From NCBI RefSeq assembly GCF_900113735.1, contig NZ_FOQM01000009.1, forward strand, positions 62,001 to 126,000: 64,000 nt of DNA, read 5' to 3'. Source of the DNA: Bradyrhizobium sp. Gha (lineage in GTDB: Bacteria > Pseudomonadota > Alphaproteobacteria > Rhizobiales > Xanthobacteraceae). This document shows, one piece after another, positions 15,897 to 22,836 of the stretch. Numbering within the stretch: the stretch's first letter is position 1; every line of letters starts with the position of its first letter. A model generated the notes under the pieces. The model had not been told where the DNA came from and searched no databases. It worked only from the letters and a program-made list of their open reading frames with translations. The position numbers were made by a program, and so were the translations under genes.

Positions 15897-17525
15897 ATGT
15901 TTCCGATCCATCATGTCTTGCCTCAACATCTTGCGGGTCACATGGTCCTTAGTTTTCTCGGCAAACGGTTCGACGTTGACGGGATCAGGAATCGTATCGC
16001 CCTACCTGCAACGCCCGGGCTTGCCGACGATCTCAAGTCGAGCCCGCACTCCGGAGGTCATCTTCGATCGTATTATGACGGGTTCTCCGAATACCTTGAT
16101 CGCCTCGAGCGCTCAGACGAGTTCGAGGCGGGTGTGGCCGGCCGTGCATGGAAGTTCGACGAGATTGCTTCTGATCTGAACAAGCTTCTGGCCGCGGCCA
16201 AATACGCGCAAGCAAATGGCCATCTGTTTCCGAACACTCCGACGGGCATGACACGCGAGCAGGCAAACGAGGCCAACACGAAATGGTTCTCAAATTGGAG
16301 ACAGTATGCCGATGACAACGATGATCAGATTCAGGAGATGCTGGATACGATCAATCAACTGAGCGCCTCCGGGCAATGGAACGGAGCTCTTCATTGGCCC
16401 ATACTGTCTCCGACCAGCACGCTTAGCCTTGAAGACCGTATCAAGATCAGGAGTCAATTTCCTGACGGCTCGCCTATCTCCCGACAGTTTACTGCTATTG
16501 GTCCGGTGCCGGCGCTTCCAGGCCTGGTGCCATCGTTCGTCAACACCCGGCTGCCCGGCTTCATTCCCGTGTCGCCCGGCGACGTGAAGCAGCCGGAAGG
16601 ATTTACACCGAGCAATCCCTCTCTGACTTATGGGCTGCGCGGCTTTCCGGCGGCCAATCCGGATTGGCAACCGTTCGGACAGCTGCCTCCAAGCACTGCC
16701 GCACCATCGATGCCTCAGGTTTTCCAATTCAATCCGGAGACTGGTCAGCAGATGTTCATGTCCGACGGATCGCCCATGTTGGGGCCCAATCCGTATGAGA
16801 TGCCTCATAACCCGGACGATCTGTCTCCGCTTCTTGGGCTAGGAATATTCGCGGCTGCGATGGCCGCGCCCGTGCTGTGGCCCGCGTGGGCGTCGGGATT
16901 GGGCGCTTTGGGCATAGCAGGTGCGGCAGCGGGCTCATCGGCCGGTGCGGAGCCTGTCCATAAATCCGGCGGAGTTTTGGCCAGTGGTGCGGCTCCCTAC
17001 AATCCGTTCAGCAGTGGCGTCGCATCGGACGCGTACAGCAACGCTAGCCAGCCACTCGGAACTCAATCAAGCGCACAGCGGCTGACGGGCAACACACTCG
17101 ATCGGGAGCGCTCTGGCACTTTCGAAGACCGTTTTGGTAACTGGCCAGGAGTTGCGGCCGTAGTCGCGCCGCGACAGCCATCGAGCAATCCGGAAGTGCC
17201 AGTTGCTCCCTCCGCTGGAGCGACTGCGCCCGAAGAAGTCCGGCGCCTCACCCGAGTGAACGCCTCGAACGCTGGCAGCGTGTTCAACTCTGGCAGCGCG
17301 CCGGTGCCATATCCGCCTTCTTCTGAATTCGATGATCGATTTGGCAATTGGCGAGTGGAGGAAGGGCGGGCACAGCAGGTGAACAGGCCAGTCGGCGCAT
17401 TCGCGGATGAGCCGAGCTATGTCATTCCGCCGCCGATCTGGGGAGTGGAAACCTCGGCCAATCCGCGAAATGATGCCGAAGACTGGTTCTCCCGCTGGAT
17501 ACAGCCACTGCTTCGCCAGGATTGA
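15897..17525 (+). CDS. AHH-family HNH-type nuclease protein with proline-rich C-terminal tail
   Basis: 542 residues. The first 70 carry the AHH nuclease pattern: IHHVLPQ (His5, His6, Pro9), then RNRIALP (Asn32) and SPHSGGH (His51, His55). AHH domains are a predicted toxin class of the HNH fold. The middle (about 110-330) is proline-rich without a named domain (PDWQPFGQLPPSTAAPSMPQ). Residues about 315-345 form a hydrophobic Ala/Gly helix. The C-terminal 200 residues contain two copies of an F(E/D)DRFGNW motif, the segment PEEVRRLTRV...SVFNSGSAPVP, and end in DAEDWFSRWIQPLL. The toxin-like domain is at the N-terminus, opposite to most polymorphic toxins. No ribosome-binding site is clear. Neighbours (Imm11, DUF4261) fit a toxin-immunity locus. 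Confidence 0.8.
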   Translation: MFPIHHVLPQHLAGHMVLSFLGKRFDVDGIRNRIALPATPGLADDLKSSPHSGGHLRSYYDGFSEYLDRLERSDEFEAGVAGRAWKFDEIASDLNKLLAAAKYAQANGHLFPNTPTGMTREQANEANTKWFSNWRQYADDNDDQIQEMLDTINQLSASGQWNGALHWPILSPTSTLSLEDRIKIRSQFPDGSPISRQFTAIGPVPALPGLVPSFVNTRLPGFIPVSPGDVKQPEGFTPSNPSLTYGLRGFPAANPDWQPFGQLPPSTAAPSMPQVFQFNPETGQQMFMSDGSPMLGPNPYEMPHNPDDLSPLLGLGIFAAAMAAPVLWPAWASGLGALGIAGAAAGSSAGAEPVHKSGGVLASGAAPYNPFSSGVASDAYSNASQPLGTQSSAQRLTGNTLDRERSGTFEDRFGNWPGVAAVVAPRQPSSNPEVPVAPSAGATAPEEVRRLTRVNASNAGSVFNSGSAPVPYPPSSEFDDRFGNWRVEEGRAQQVNRPVGAFADEPSYVIPPPIWGVETSANPRNDAEDWFSRWIQPLLRQD

Positions 17526-17561
17526 AGGTTCGTTGCGATTTCTCGACTCGGCACAATGTCC

Positions 17562-17653
17562 TTTGACACGTCGGGCAAAACACTGGCATGATGGCATCAT
17601 CGAGAAAGAGATTGGTTCAGCCCGCGCGGGAAGTATCCGCCGCGGGCTTTTTC
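17562..17653 (+). ncRNA. Promoter-terminator cassette, copy B (candidate tiny RNA)
   Basis: TTGACA at 17563-17568, 18-base spacer, CATGAT, the perfect dyad ATGATGGCATCAT, then a hairpin GCCCGCG...CGCGGGC with TTTTT at its end. It begins 36 bp after the AHH stop codon and ends 28 bp before the start of the glyoxalase-family gene, so read-through would make it a leader/attenuator for that gene. Confidence 0.55.
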
Positions 17654-17681
17654 ACGCAGTCATCATTGTTGGAGTGCATTA

Positions 17682-18077
17682 ATGACCCCTTCCGGAGCTT
17701 TGATCGCGATCCTGCCATGCAATGACCTCGATGCGTCTGAGCGGTTCTACAGCAGGTTGGGCTTTGCGCGCCCGGACAGCGAGAGGCCTGCTCCAGGAGA
17801 GCCAGACACCTATCGCATGCTGTCGAACGGGCAGGGCGGCTATCTGCATCTGACCGATGCGGTCGCGGGCTGGCTGATGCCGGGCAGAAACCCCTTCGGG
17901 CTCTATCTCTACCTCGAGAATGTCGACGCTGCGGCGCGCGAATTTCAGCAATCGCCCGAGGACAAGCCATGGGGGATGCACGAATTCGCAGTCTCTGATC
18001 CGGACGAAACGCTGGTGCGCGTTGGTTGGCCAAGTCGTCTACGGGCTGGAGGTAATCGTTCGTCAGCAAGCGGCTGA
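17682..18077 (+). CDS. Glyoxalase/bleomycin-resistance (VOC) family protein
   Basis: 131 residues from ATG 17682; GGAG lies 7 bases upstream. The pattern is that of a single VOC half-barrel pair: IAILPCNDLDASERFYSRLG at the N-terminus, a central GGYLHLTD strand, GLYLYLENVDAAAREF, and a C-terminal WGMHEFAVSDPDETLVRVGW. These match bleomycin-resistance-like members, which bind drugs without catalysis, better than metal-dependent glyoxalase I. Preceded by cassette B and followed by cassette C, so it is transcriptionally insulated on both sides unless the cassettes allow read-through. Confidence 0.82.
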   Translation: MTPSGALIAILPCNDLDASERFYSRLGFARPDSERPAPGEPDTYRMLSNGQGGYLHLTDAVAGWLMPGRNPFGLYLYLENVDAAAREFQQSPEDKPWGMHEFAVSDPDETLVRVGWPSRLRAGGNRSSASG

Positions 18078-18120
18078 GACCGGTCTCCAGTCAGTCCGCC
18101 GAGCGTGCCAAGTCTGATCG

Positions 18121-18211
18121 TTTGACACGTCGGGCAAAACACTGGCATGATGGCATCATCGACAGAGTTTGGTTCAGCCCGCGCGGAGCAATCCGGAGCG
18201 GGTTTTTTCAT
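18121..18211 (+). ncRNA. Promoter-terminator cassette, copy C (candidate tiny RNA)
   Basis: TTGACA at 18122-18127, 18-base spacer, CATGAT, perfect ATGATGGCATCAT dyad, then hairpin GCCCGC...GCGGGT (one G-U pair) followed by TTTTTT. 43 bp after the VOC stop codon. No gene starts between it and copy D, so it does not look like a simple leader. Confidence 0.55.
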
Positions 18212-18279
18212 CGCATTGCGCTCGCCGCGAGATTGCAGCGTCGCGATTGCGACGAGCGCGATGCTAATGCAACGCGAGA

Positions 18280-18370
18280 TTTGACACGTCGGGCAAAACA
18301 CCGGCATAATGGCATCATCGAAACGAGTTTCTGAGGCCCGCGCGGAAAGCATCCGCTGCGGGCTTTTTCG
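18280..18370 (+). ncRNA. Promoter-terminator cassette, copy D (candidate tiny RNA)
   Basis: TTGACA at 18281-18286, 18-base spacer, CATAAT (one mismatch from the -10 consensus, the best of the five), dyad ATAATGGCATCAT, hairpin GCCCGCGCGG...CCGCTGCGGGC and TTTTT. It starts only 68 bp after copy C ends. The following 258 bp hold no supported gene. Confidence 0.55.
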
Positions 18371-18628
18371 TTTGGATTTCGAGATCGGACGGCGTCCCGC
18401 GCATCGCGGCCTCGCCTCGTTGAAACGCGTTCATGGAGCGCCGATCAGCGCGCCGCCGTCCGAACCGGTTTATTGGCCGTGCACGCGCGAACGTGCCGGC
18501 CCGCGGCGCGAGCCTTTGCTTGCGCCGCCGCGGCCCCGCAAGGCGGGGATAAGGTTCGCGCCGAAACGATCGCGCCTCGTGCCGCGATCTGCCGCACTGT
18601 TGTTTCTCGTGTTCGTCTTGGAGAAGCG

Positions 18629-18700
18629 ATGACGATCTATCTGATATCGCTCGCGCTTGCGGGCCTGGTCGCAATTGTCGTGTGGGAGATTTTTGCTTGA
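18629..18700 (+). CDS. 23-residue single-helix membrane peptide
   Basis: ATG 18629 follows GGAGAAGCG. The product MTIYLISLALAGLVAIVVWE plus three residues is one hydrophobic helix. Its TGA overlaps the TTG start of the following small-terminase-like gene, which suggests translational coupling. It could be a phage-derived peptide. Function unknown. Confidence 0.5.
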   Translation: MTIYLISLALAGLVAIVVWEIFA

Positions 18701-19035
18701 GTGACGGTCTTGAATACGAGCCAAAAATCGCGGACGTTTACCGGCCTGTCGCGAAGAAGCCATCGAAGGCGCGAACGCTGACGGAGATCCGATCGATCGC
18801 GCGCAGTCACACCAGGACGGCGGTCAACGTGCTCGTCGGCATCATGCGCAGCAGCGATGCGACCCCGGCCGCCCGCGTCTCCGCCGCCAACGCGATCCTC
18901 GATCGCGGCTGGGGCAAGGTGGCGCAGCAGATCGAGAATGGCGAGGACGGCGTGCTCGAATTGATCCACCGGATCGAACGCATCATCGTGCATCCGGAAC
19001 CTGCCGTCGCGCCTGAGAGCGGCGCGGACGTTTGA
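18697..19035 (+). CDS. Phage small-terminase-like protein
   Basis: TTG at 18697 is preferred (GGAG about 9 bases upstream, overlap with the upstream TGA); a GTG at 18682 is the alternative. 112 residues. The helical core SIARSHTRTAVNVLVGIMRS followed by DATPAARVSAANAILDRGWG is typical of alphaproteobacterial prophage proteins encoded before the large terminase and thought to act in DNA packaging. The usual next gene, the large terminase, is displaced to 21148 by the intervening genes. Cassette E starts 38 bp after the stop codon. Confidence 0.65.
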   Translation: MSDGLEYEPKIADVYRPVAKKPSKARTLTEIRSIARSHTRTAVNVLVGIMRSSDATPAARVSAANAILDRGWGKVAQQIENGEDGVLELIHRIERIIVHPEPAVAPESGADV

Positions 19036-19072
19036 CGCGTCAGAAATCCGAACTTGAAATCCGCTCGATTGA

Positions 19073-19162
19073 TCGTTTGACACGTCGGGCAAAACATTGG
19101 CAGAATGGCATCATCGAAACATGTGGTTCAACCCGCGCCGGAAATCGGGCGCGGGTTTTTCT
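19073..19162 (+). ncRNA. Promoter-terminator cassette, copy E (candidate tiny RNA)
   Basis: TTGACA at 19074-19079, spacer, AGAAT-type -10, half dyad (GGCATCAT kept), then the hairpin ACCCGCGCC...GGCGCGGGT followed by TTTTT. The stem differs from the other copies at several positions, but both arms change together and pairing is kept over 9 bp. It also lies just past the 3-prime end of the minus-strand gene at 19188. Confidence 0.55.
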
Positions 19163-19187
19163 TTTCGATGATGCTTCCAGGACCTTA

Positions 19188-20159
19188 CTAGTTCCTGGTC
19201 TGCTTGCTGGCCTTGCGCTGCGCAGCATAGGCGCGCTGAACCTGGTCGCTGCAATAGGACAGCTTTCGGCCATCGCCGGTGAAATGTCCGTTGTTGATGA
19301 TCCAGAGTAAGACGGACTTGTCGTCGATTTTCTTGAACATCAGGTTTTCGCGATCCTGAATGGTGTTCGGGTCTTGCACGCTGACGGTTTCAGGGCCTGA
19401 GGCTGCTTGCAATGTGCAGCTAGCGTCGATCCTGACGGTGTCGGGAAGTTGAACTCGCGTGTTGTGGATCTTGCAGATGTTCGAGGCTGTCGTGACCGAC
19501 TTTTCGGAGAACGCAATGATGGTGTCGTTGAACTTCGCGCAGCGATCCTCGAAGGTGGCGCCCGCCACAGCGTAAACGCCGTCGCGGGGGTGGGCCTCTT
19601 TAAGGGCTCGGTCCTGTTCGGCTTTCTGCTTGTCCTGTTCAGCCTTCTGCTTGGCCTCCACCTTCGCCTGAAGCGTGGCTTCGGCAAGTGCGCGCTGCGT
19701 CTTGAGTGGACAGTAAGCCGCTCGCCAGGGAGGGTCCTTGAGCTTCCCGTTCAAGCTCTTCTGAACCGAGATCGTGACGCCATCGATCCGTTTGATGAAC
19801 ATCACCTCGTTGAATTCCCTGTCCCAGTTGGAATCGCGAGGATTGAGGTTCTGCGCGAGATTGTAATCGCTACAGACCATTTCGACCTTCAGCGAACCCG
19901 GGCCAAGATCGGTGATTCTCTTGAAGTCACAGCTCCATTCGGGACCGCTGACCGACTTTTCGCCAATCTCCATGTCGTTGCCTTCATCGCAGGACGATTC
20001 GAAATTCTTGCCAGGTTCAGCATAGGCGCCGGCCTTCGGACGCCATCTGTCGAATGCCGGCGCGGGCCGCTCTTGCGCCATCGCGTCGGAGGCGAATGCG
20101 GTCAGCATCAGCACCAACATCGCATGATTCAGAATCCTGAAGACCGGTAACATTCTCAC
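19188..20159 (-). CDS. Secreted protein with duplicated domain, unknown function
   Basis: 323 residues. A signal peptide (about 1-28, ending SDAMAQ-E) is followed by two copies of one module: KAGAYAEPGKNFESSCDEGN (about residue 42) and RDGVYAVAGATFEDRCAKFN (about 193), each continuing with a strand containing IxxxEKSV and a conserved cysteine. Between them is a charged helix (EATLQAKVEAKQKAEQDKQK) likely to be a coiled coil. It is predicted to be periplasmic or secreted. No known family. It interrupts the prophage-like genes in reverse orientation. Confidence 0.7.
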   Translation of the reverse strand: MRMLPVFRILNHAMLVLMLTAFASDAMAQERPAPAFDRWRPKAGAYAEPGKNFESSCDEGNDMEIGEKSVSGPEWSCDFKRITDLGPGSLKVEMVCSDYNLAQNLNPRDSNWDREFNEVMFIKRIDGVTISVQKSLNGKLKDPPWRAAYCPLKTQRALAEATLQAKVEAKQKAEQDKQKAEQDRALKEAHPRDGVYAVAGATFEDRCAKFNDTIIAFSEKSVTTASNICKIHNTRVQLPDTVRIDASCTLQAASGPETVSVQDPNTIQDRENLMFKKIDDKSVLLWIINNGHFTGDGRKLSYCSDQVQRAYAAQRKASKQTRN

Positions 20160-20318
20160 GCGAGTCTCCGGTGTCGATCAGATCGAGTGGTCGCGCTCGG
20201 CGTCCCCTGCGGGCAACGTAGTTAGACAATTATCAATGGTTGAGCAAGTCCGCCGAGGCGGCGCCATCCCGGCTGCGGGCGGCGTGTGCAGGGCCGCCTC
20301 TTTCGAATGGAGTTGGAG

Positions 20319-21026
20319 ATGTCCAGGGAAGATATGATGCGGAGGATCTTGCAGCCTATCGGGCGAGTGCCGCCCCATGTCACGAGTCCATACGGCGCGG
20401 TAAGCGGCAGGCCACGCGGATCGAGTAACCCCCATCGAGGCATCGACTTCAATTACGTCGGTGGTCAACAGGCTCCTCTGAACAAGAGCCATCCGGAATT
20501 GCGGTCTCCCGTGAATGGCGTCGTTGAACGCGCCGGCGATGATCAGTGGGGAACAATCTCGATCAGAGACAACAACGGATTGCGACACCAGATTCTGCAT
20601 ACCAATTCGCGGAACGTTAAGGTCGGCGATGTCGTCGCGGCAGGTCAAGTGGTCGGCACGATGGGGAATACTGGCCTTTTTGATAAGAATGGCAGGCCAG
20701 GACAACAGCATGTCCATTATCAAATCAAAGATCCCGCGGGCAACGTTCTCGATCCTGGTGAGTTTGCCGATGCACAAGGACCGTTCGATCCGATTCCCGC
20801 GCCGGCCTACATCCCCGAGTATCGACAATATCTGCGGAATGCCCGCGCAGTGCCTGCGACGTCGCCTGAAGACGTACGGGTCCTGACGAGAATGCCTACG
20901 ACAGGATCGCGGGGATCGGCATTCGATTCTGACCCGGTACCAGTCCCAAACGTTGGCCCTGCTTCTACGCTTCCTCCAGCCGTGCAGAAACATTTCGGGG
21001 GGCTTTTCGGGCTTTTGCCGCCATAA
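20319..21026 (+). CDS. M23-family (LytM) metallopeptidase-like protein
   Basis: 235 residues if started at ATG 20319 (GGAG 5 bases upstream); ATG 20307 and 20286 are in frame. Zinc ligands of the M23 family are present: HRGID (His39, Asp43) and QHVHYQ (His131, His133), with HQILHTN between. Members cleave peptidoglycan cross-bridges. There is no signal peptide, as in phage- or effector-type enzymes. The C-terminal 50 residues (SPEDVRVLTRM, then SAFDSDPVPVP) match the tail of the AHH nuclease protein encoded 3 kb upstream. The frame ends shortly after a G6 run at 20997-21002; losing one G would extend it by about 40 residues. Confidence 0.82.
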   Translation: MSREDMMRRILQPIGRVPPHVTSPYGAVSGRPRGSSNPHRGIDFNYVGGQQAPLNKSHPELRSPVNGVVERAGDDQWGTISIRDNNGLRHQILHTNSRNVKVGDVVAAGQVVGTMGNTGLFDKNGRPGQQHVHYQIKDPAGNVLDPGEFADAQGPFDPIPAPAYIPEYRQYLRNARAVPATSPEDVRVLTRMPTTGSRGSAFDSDPVPVPNVGPASTLPPAVQKHFGGLFGLLPP

Positions 21027-21027
21027 C

Positions 21028-21129
21028 GTGGCCTCTCCTGACCCGAGCCAAGCTCAGCAGGGACAACCCGACACCTCAGACAACGAAGACTGGTCCGCGA
21101 TGTGGCGCAGGCGCACCGGCCTGCCCTAG
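21028..21129 (+). pseudogene. Out-of-frame C-terminal tail of the M23 gene (or separate 33-residue peptide)
   Basis: GTG 21028 to TAG 21129 encodes VASPDPSQAQQGQPDTSDNE then DWSAMWRRRTGLP. The D-x-EDW-x-x-x-W pattern parallels the end of the AHH protein (DAEDWFSRW). A one-base deletion in the upstream G6 run joins this frame to the peptidase. Whether it is translated separately is unknown. Confidence 0.4.
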
Positions 21130-21147
21130 GACGAGCGAGCGCATCCA

Positions 21148-22110
21148 TTGTCGATCCTCAAAATTCCGACCGCCAGGATATTCGAGTCGCTGCTCAAGCC
21201 CGCACGCTACAAGGGCGTCTACGGCGGGCGCGGCTCGGGCAAATCGCATTTCTTCGGCGAGCTCATGGTCGAGACCTGCCAGGCCGAGCGCGGCACGCTC
21301 GCGGTCTGCATTCGCGAGGCGCAGCGGACGCTGGCGCAATCGTCCAAGCGGCTGATCGAGGGCAAGATCGCGAGCCTCGGGCTCGGTCATGGTTTCAAGC
21401 TCTTCAGCGACAAGATCGAGACGCCCGGCGACGGGCTGATCATCTTTCGCGGACTTCAGGATCACACAGCCGACTCGATAAAGTCCCTTGAGGGATTCCG
21501 CATCGCCTGGATCGACGAAGCGCAGTCGCTCAGCGCGCGCAGCCTGGCGCTGCTGCGGCCGACGATCCGCGCCGACAAGTCCGAGCTGTGGGCGAGCTGG
21601 AATCCGCGCCGCAAGAGCGATGCGATCGACGATTTCTTGCGTGGGCGCCGACCGGAGGGAGCGTTGTTGGTGAAGGCCAACTGGCGCGACAATCCCTGGT
21701 TTCCTGATGTGCTGGAGGAGGAACGCCTGCTCGACCAAAGACTCTATCCGGAGCGTTACGATCACATCTGGGAAGGCGACTATGCGCGCGCTTTCGAGGG
21801 CGCCTATTTCGCCTCGCTGTTGTCTGATGCACGGACGCAAGGGCGCATCGGCAAAGTGTCTGCCGATCCGCTGCTGCCGCTGCGCGCCTTCATCGATATT
21901 GGCGGCGCCGGCGCTGCGGCGGATGCCTTCACGATCTGGGTGGTGCAGTGGGTGGGTAACGAAATCAGGGCGGACTTCCAGCACCTTCGGCGGTGGCGAA
22001 AGAGCGTGGAGCAGGCGCAGAGCTATACTTTCAAGGCTGTTATTTCTGTGATTGCCACCGGCCTGATGGGGGCCGTCTGGCTCGGCGTGAAGGTCGTGCT
22101 GAGCAAGTGA
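21148..22110 (+). CDS. Truncated phage terminase large subunit fused to a foreign membrane tail
   Basis: 320 residues from TTG 21148. The ATPase domain is complete: Walker A GGRGSGKS (26-33), Walker B RIAWIDEAQ (about 118-126) and the coupling segment LWASWNP. The nuclease domain begins (AFIDIGGAGAAADAFTIWVV) but stops near residue 277. The last 43 residues switch to RRWRKSVEQAQSYTFKAVIS and a transmembrane helix ending VKVVLSK, which is not terminase sequence and looks like the end of a small phage membrane protein. An in-frame deletion is the simplest explanation. Packaging activity is not expected. PBSX/P22-type terminases are about 420-480 residues. Confidence 0.8.
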   Translation: MSILKIPTARIFESLLKPARYKGVYGGRGSGKSHFFGELMVETCQAERGTLAVCIREAQRTLAQSSKRLIEGKIASLGLGHGFKLFSDKIETPGDGLIIFRGLQDHTADSIKSLEGFRIAWIDEAQSLSARSLALLRPTIRADKSELWASWNPRRKSDAIDDFLRGRRPEGALLVKANWRDNPWFPDVLEEERLLDQRLYPERYDHIWEGDYARAFEGAYFASLLSDARTQGRIGKVSADPLLPLRAFIDIGGAGAAADAFTIWVVQWVGNEIRADFQHLRRWRKSVEQAQSYTFKAVISVIATGLMGAVWLGVKVVLSK

Positions 22111-22175
22111 GCTCCTCGCGGCGATGACCTCGCCGCGAAGCCAATCAAGGTGGTTCTGTTGGATTGGGTCATGCT

Positions 22176-22604
22176 ATGTACAAGATTGGAATGGTGGAGG
22201 GGTCCGACGACGACGTTGCCGAGACCTTGGCTGATCTGCATCGGCTGACGTTCTTCGATGCCGCGGCCGTCCCGGATTTCGATATCGGGGTGTGGTGGCT
22301 TGCCTATTGCGGTGATGATCCTGTCGCCTTCGCAGGCGTCGTGCCGTCCACCCGGGCGCGAAACAGCGGCTACCTCTCGAGAGTCGGTGTCCTGCAGCGG
22401 CATTGGGGAAGGGGACTTCAGCTGAGGTTGATGCGGGCCGTCGAAGCACGGGGCCGTCGCATCGGATGGGACAGTATCGTTTCGGATACAACCGACAATC
22501 GTTTTTCCGCGAACAACTTCATCAAGGCGGGTTACCGTCTCTTTGAACCTGAGATGCCCTGGGCTTGGTCCCATACGCTCTATTGGCAAAGGTCGCTTCG
22601 CTGA
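22176..22604 (+). CDS. GNAT-family N-acetyltransferase, phage-associated type
   Basis: 142 residues from ATG 22176 (a TTG at 22164 is in frame). The fold pattern is clear: WWLAYCGDDPVAFAGVVPS (strands 2-4), SRVGVLQRHWGRGLQLRLM with the acetyl-CoA-binding R/Q-x-x-G-x-G/A variant, then VSDTTDNRFSANNFIKAGYR and an aromatic C-terminus. The substrate is unknown. Small GNAT proteins of this sort are commonly encoded beside terminase genes in alphaproteobacterial prophages, fitting its position 65 bp after the truncated terminase. Followed by a strong terminator at 22694. Confidence 0.82.
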   Translation: MYKIGMVEGSDDDVAETLADLHRLTFFDAAAVPDFDIGVWWLAYCGDDPVAFAGVVPSTRARNSGYLSRVGVLQRHWGRGLQLRLMRAVEARGRRIGWDSIVSDTTDNRFSANNFIKAGYRLFEPEMPWAWSHTLYWQRSLR

Positions 22605-22693
22605 GTCGGGTTTCCGTGATACGGAACGGAGCCTGGCAACCTGAATTGGCGTGCGCCTGCGCAGGCACGGCCTTGTTTACCCGGAATGCCTGA

Positions 22694-22727
22694 GGACCCG
22701 GCAGCCCAACCGCTGCCGGGTCCTTTT
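22694..22727 (+). terminator. Strong intrinsic terminator
   Basis: A perfect 12-bp stem (GGACCCGGCAGC / GCTGCCGGGTCC) with a six-base loop, followed by TTTT. It closes the prophage-remnant region and separates it from the catabolic cluster that starts at 22837. Confidence 0.85.
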
Positions 22728-22836
22728 GCGTCTTTGAAGCGTTGTGGCTGAAGCACTTGCGAAGTCGGCTCCGCCGAGCTTTAAGTGCGCTTGCAGGAAT
22801 TCGGCGAGCACAAGCCGATGTAAGGGAGCGCCAAGG

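Larger units (their letters stand above)
18629..22604 (+). mobile_element. Prophage remnant
   Basis: A small-terminase-like gene (18697), a truncated large terminase (21148) and a GNAT gene of the type found beside terminases (22176) lie in one direction. They are interrupted by a minus-strand secreted protein and an M23 peptidase. No integrase, capsid, portal or tail gene is present, and no attachment repeats were identified, so it is a decayed fragment and its limits are approximate. Confidence 0.5.

Noticed and set aside
19028..19040. A sixth cassette starting TTTGACGCGTC
   Set aside because: Only the first bases resemble the cassette; no -10, dyad or hairpin follows, so it is chance or a minimal remnant within the end of the small-terminase gene.
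13471..19162. CRISPR array
   Set aside because: Repeat units are ~91 bp, irregularly spaced by 0.07-4 kb with genes between, and contain promoter and terminator elements; no spacers and no cas genes.
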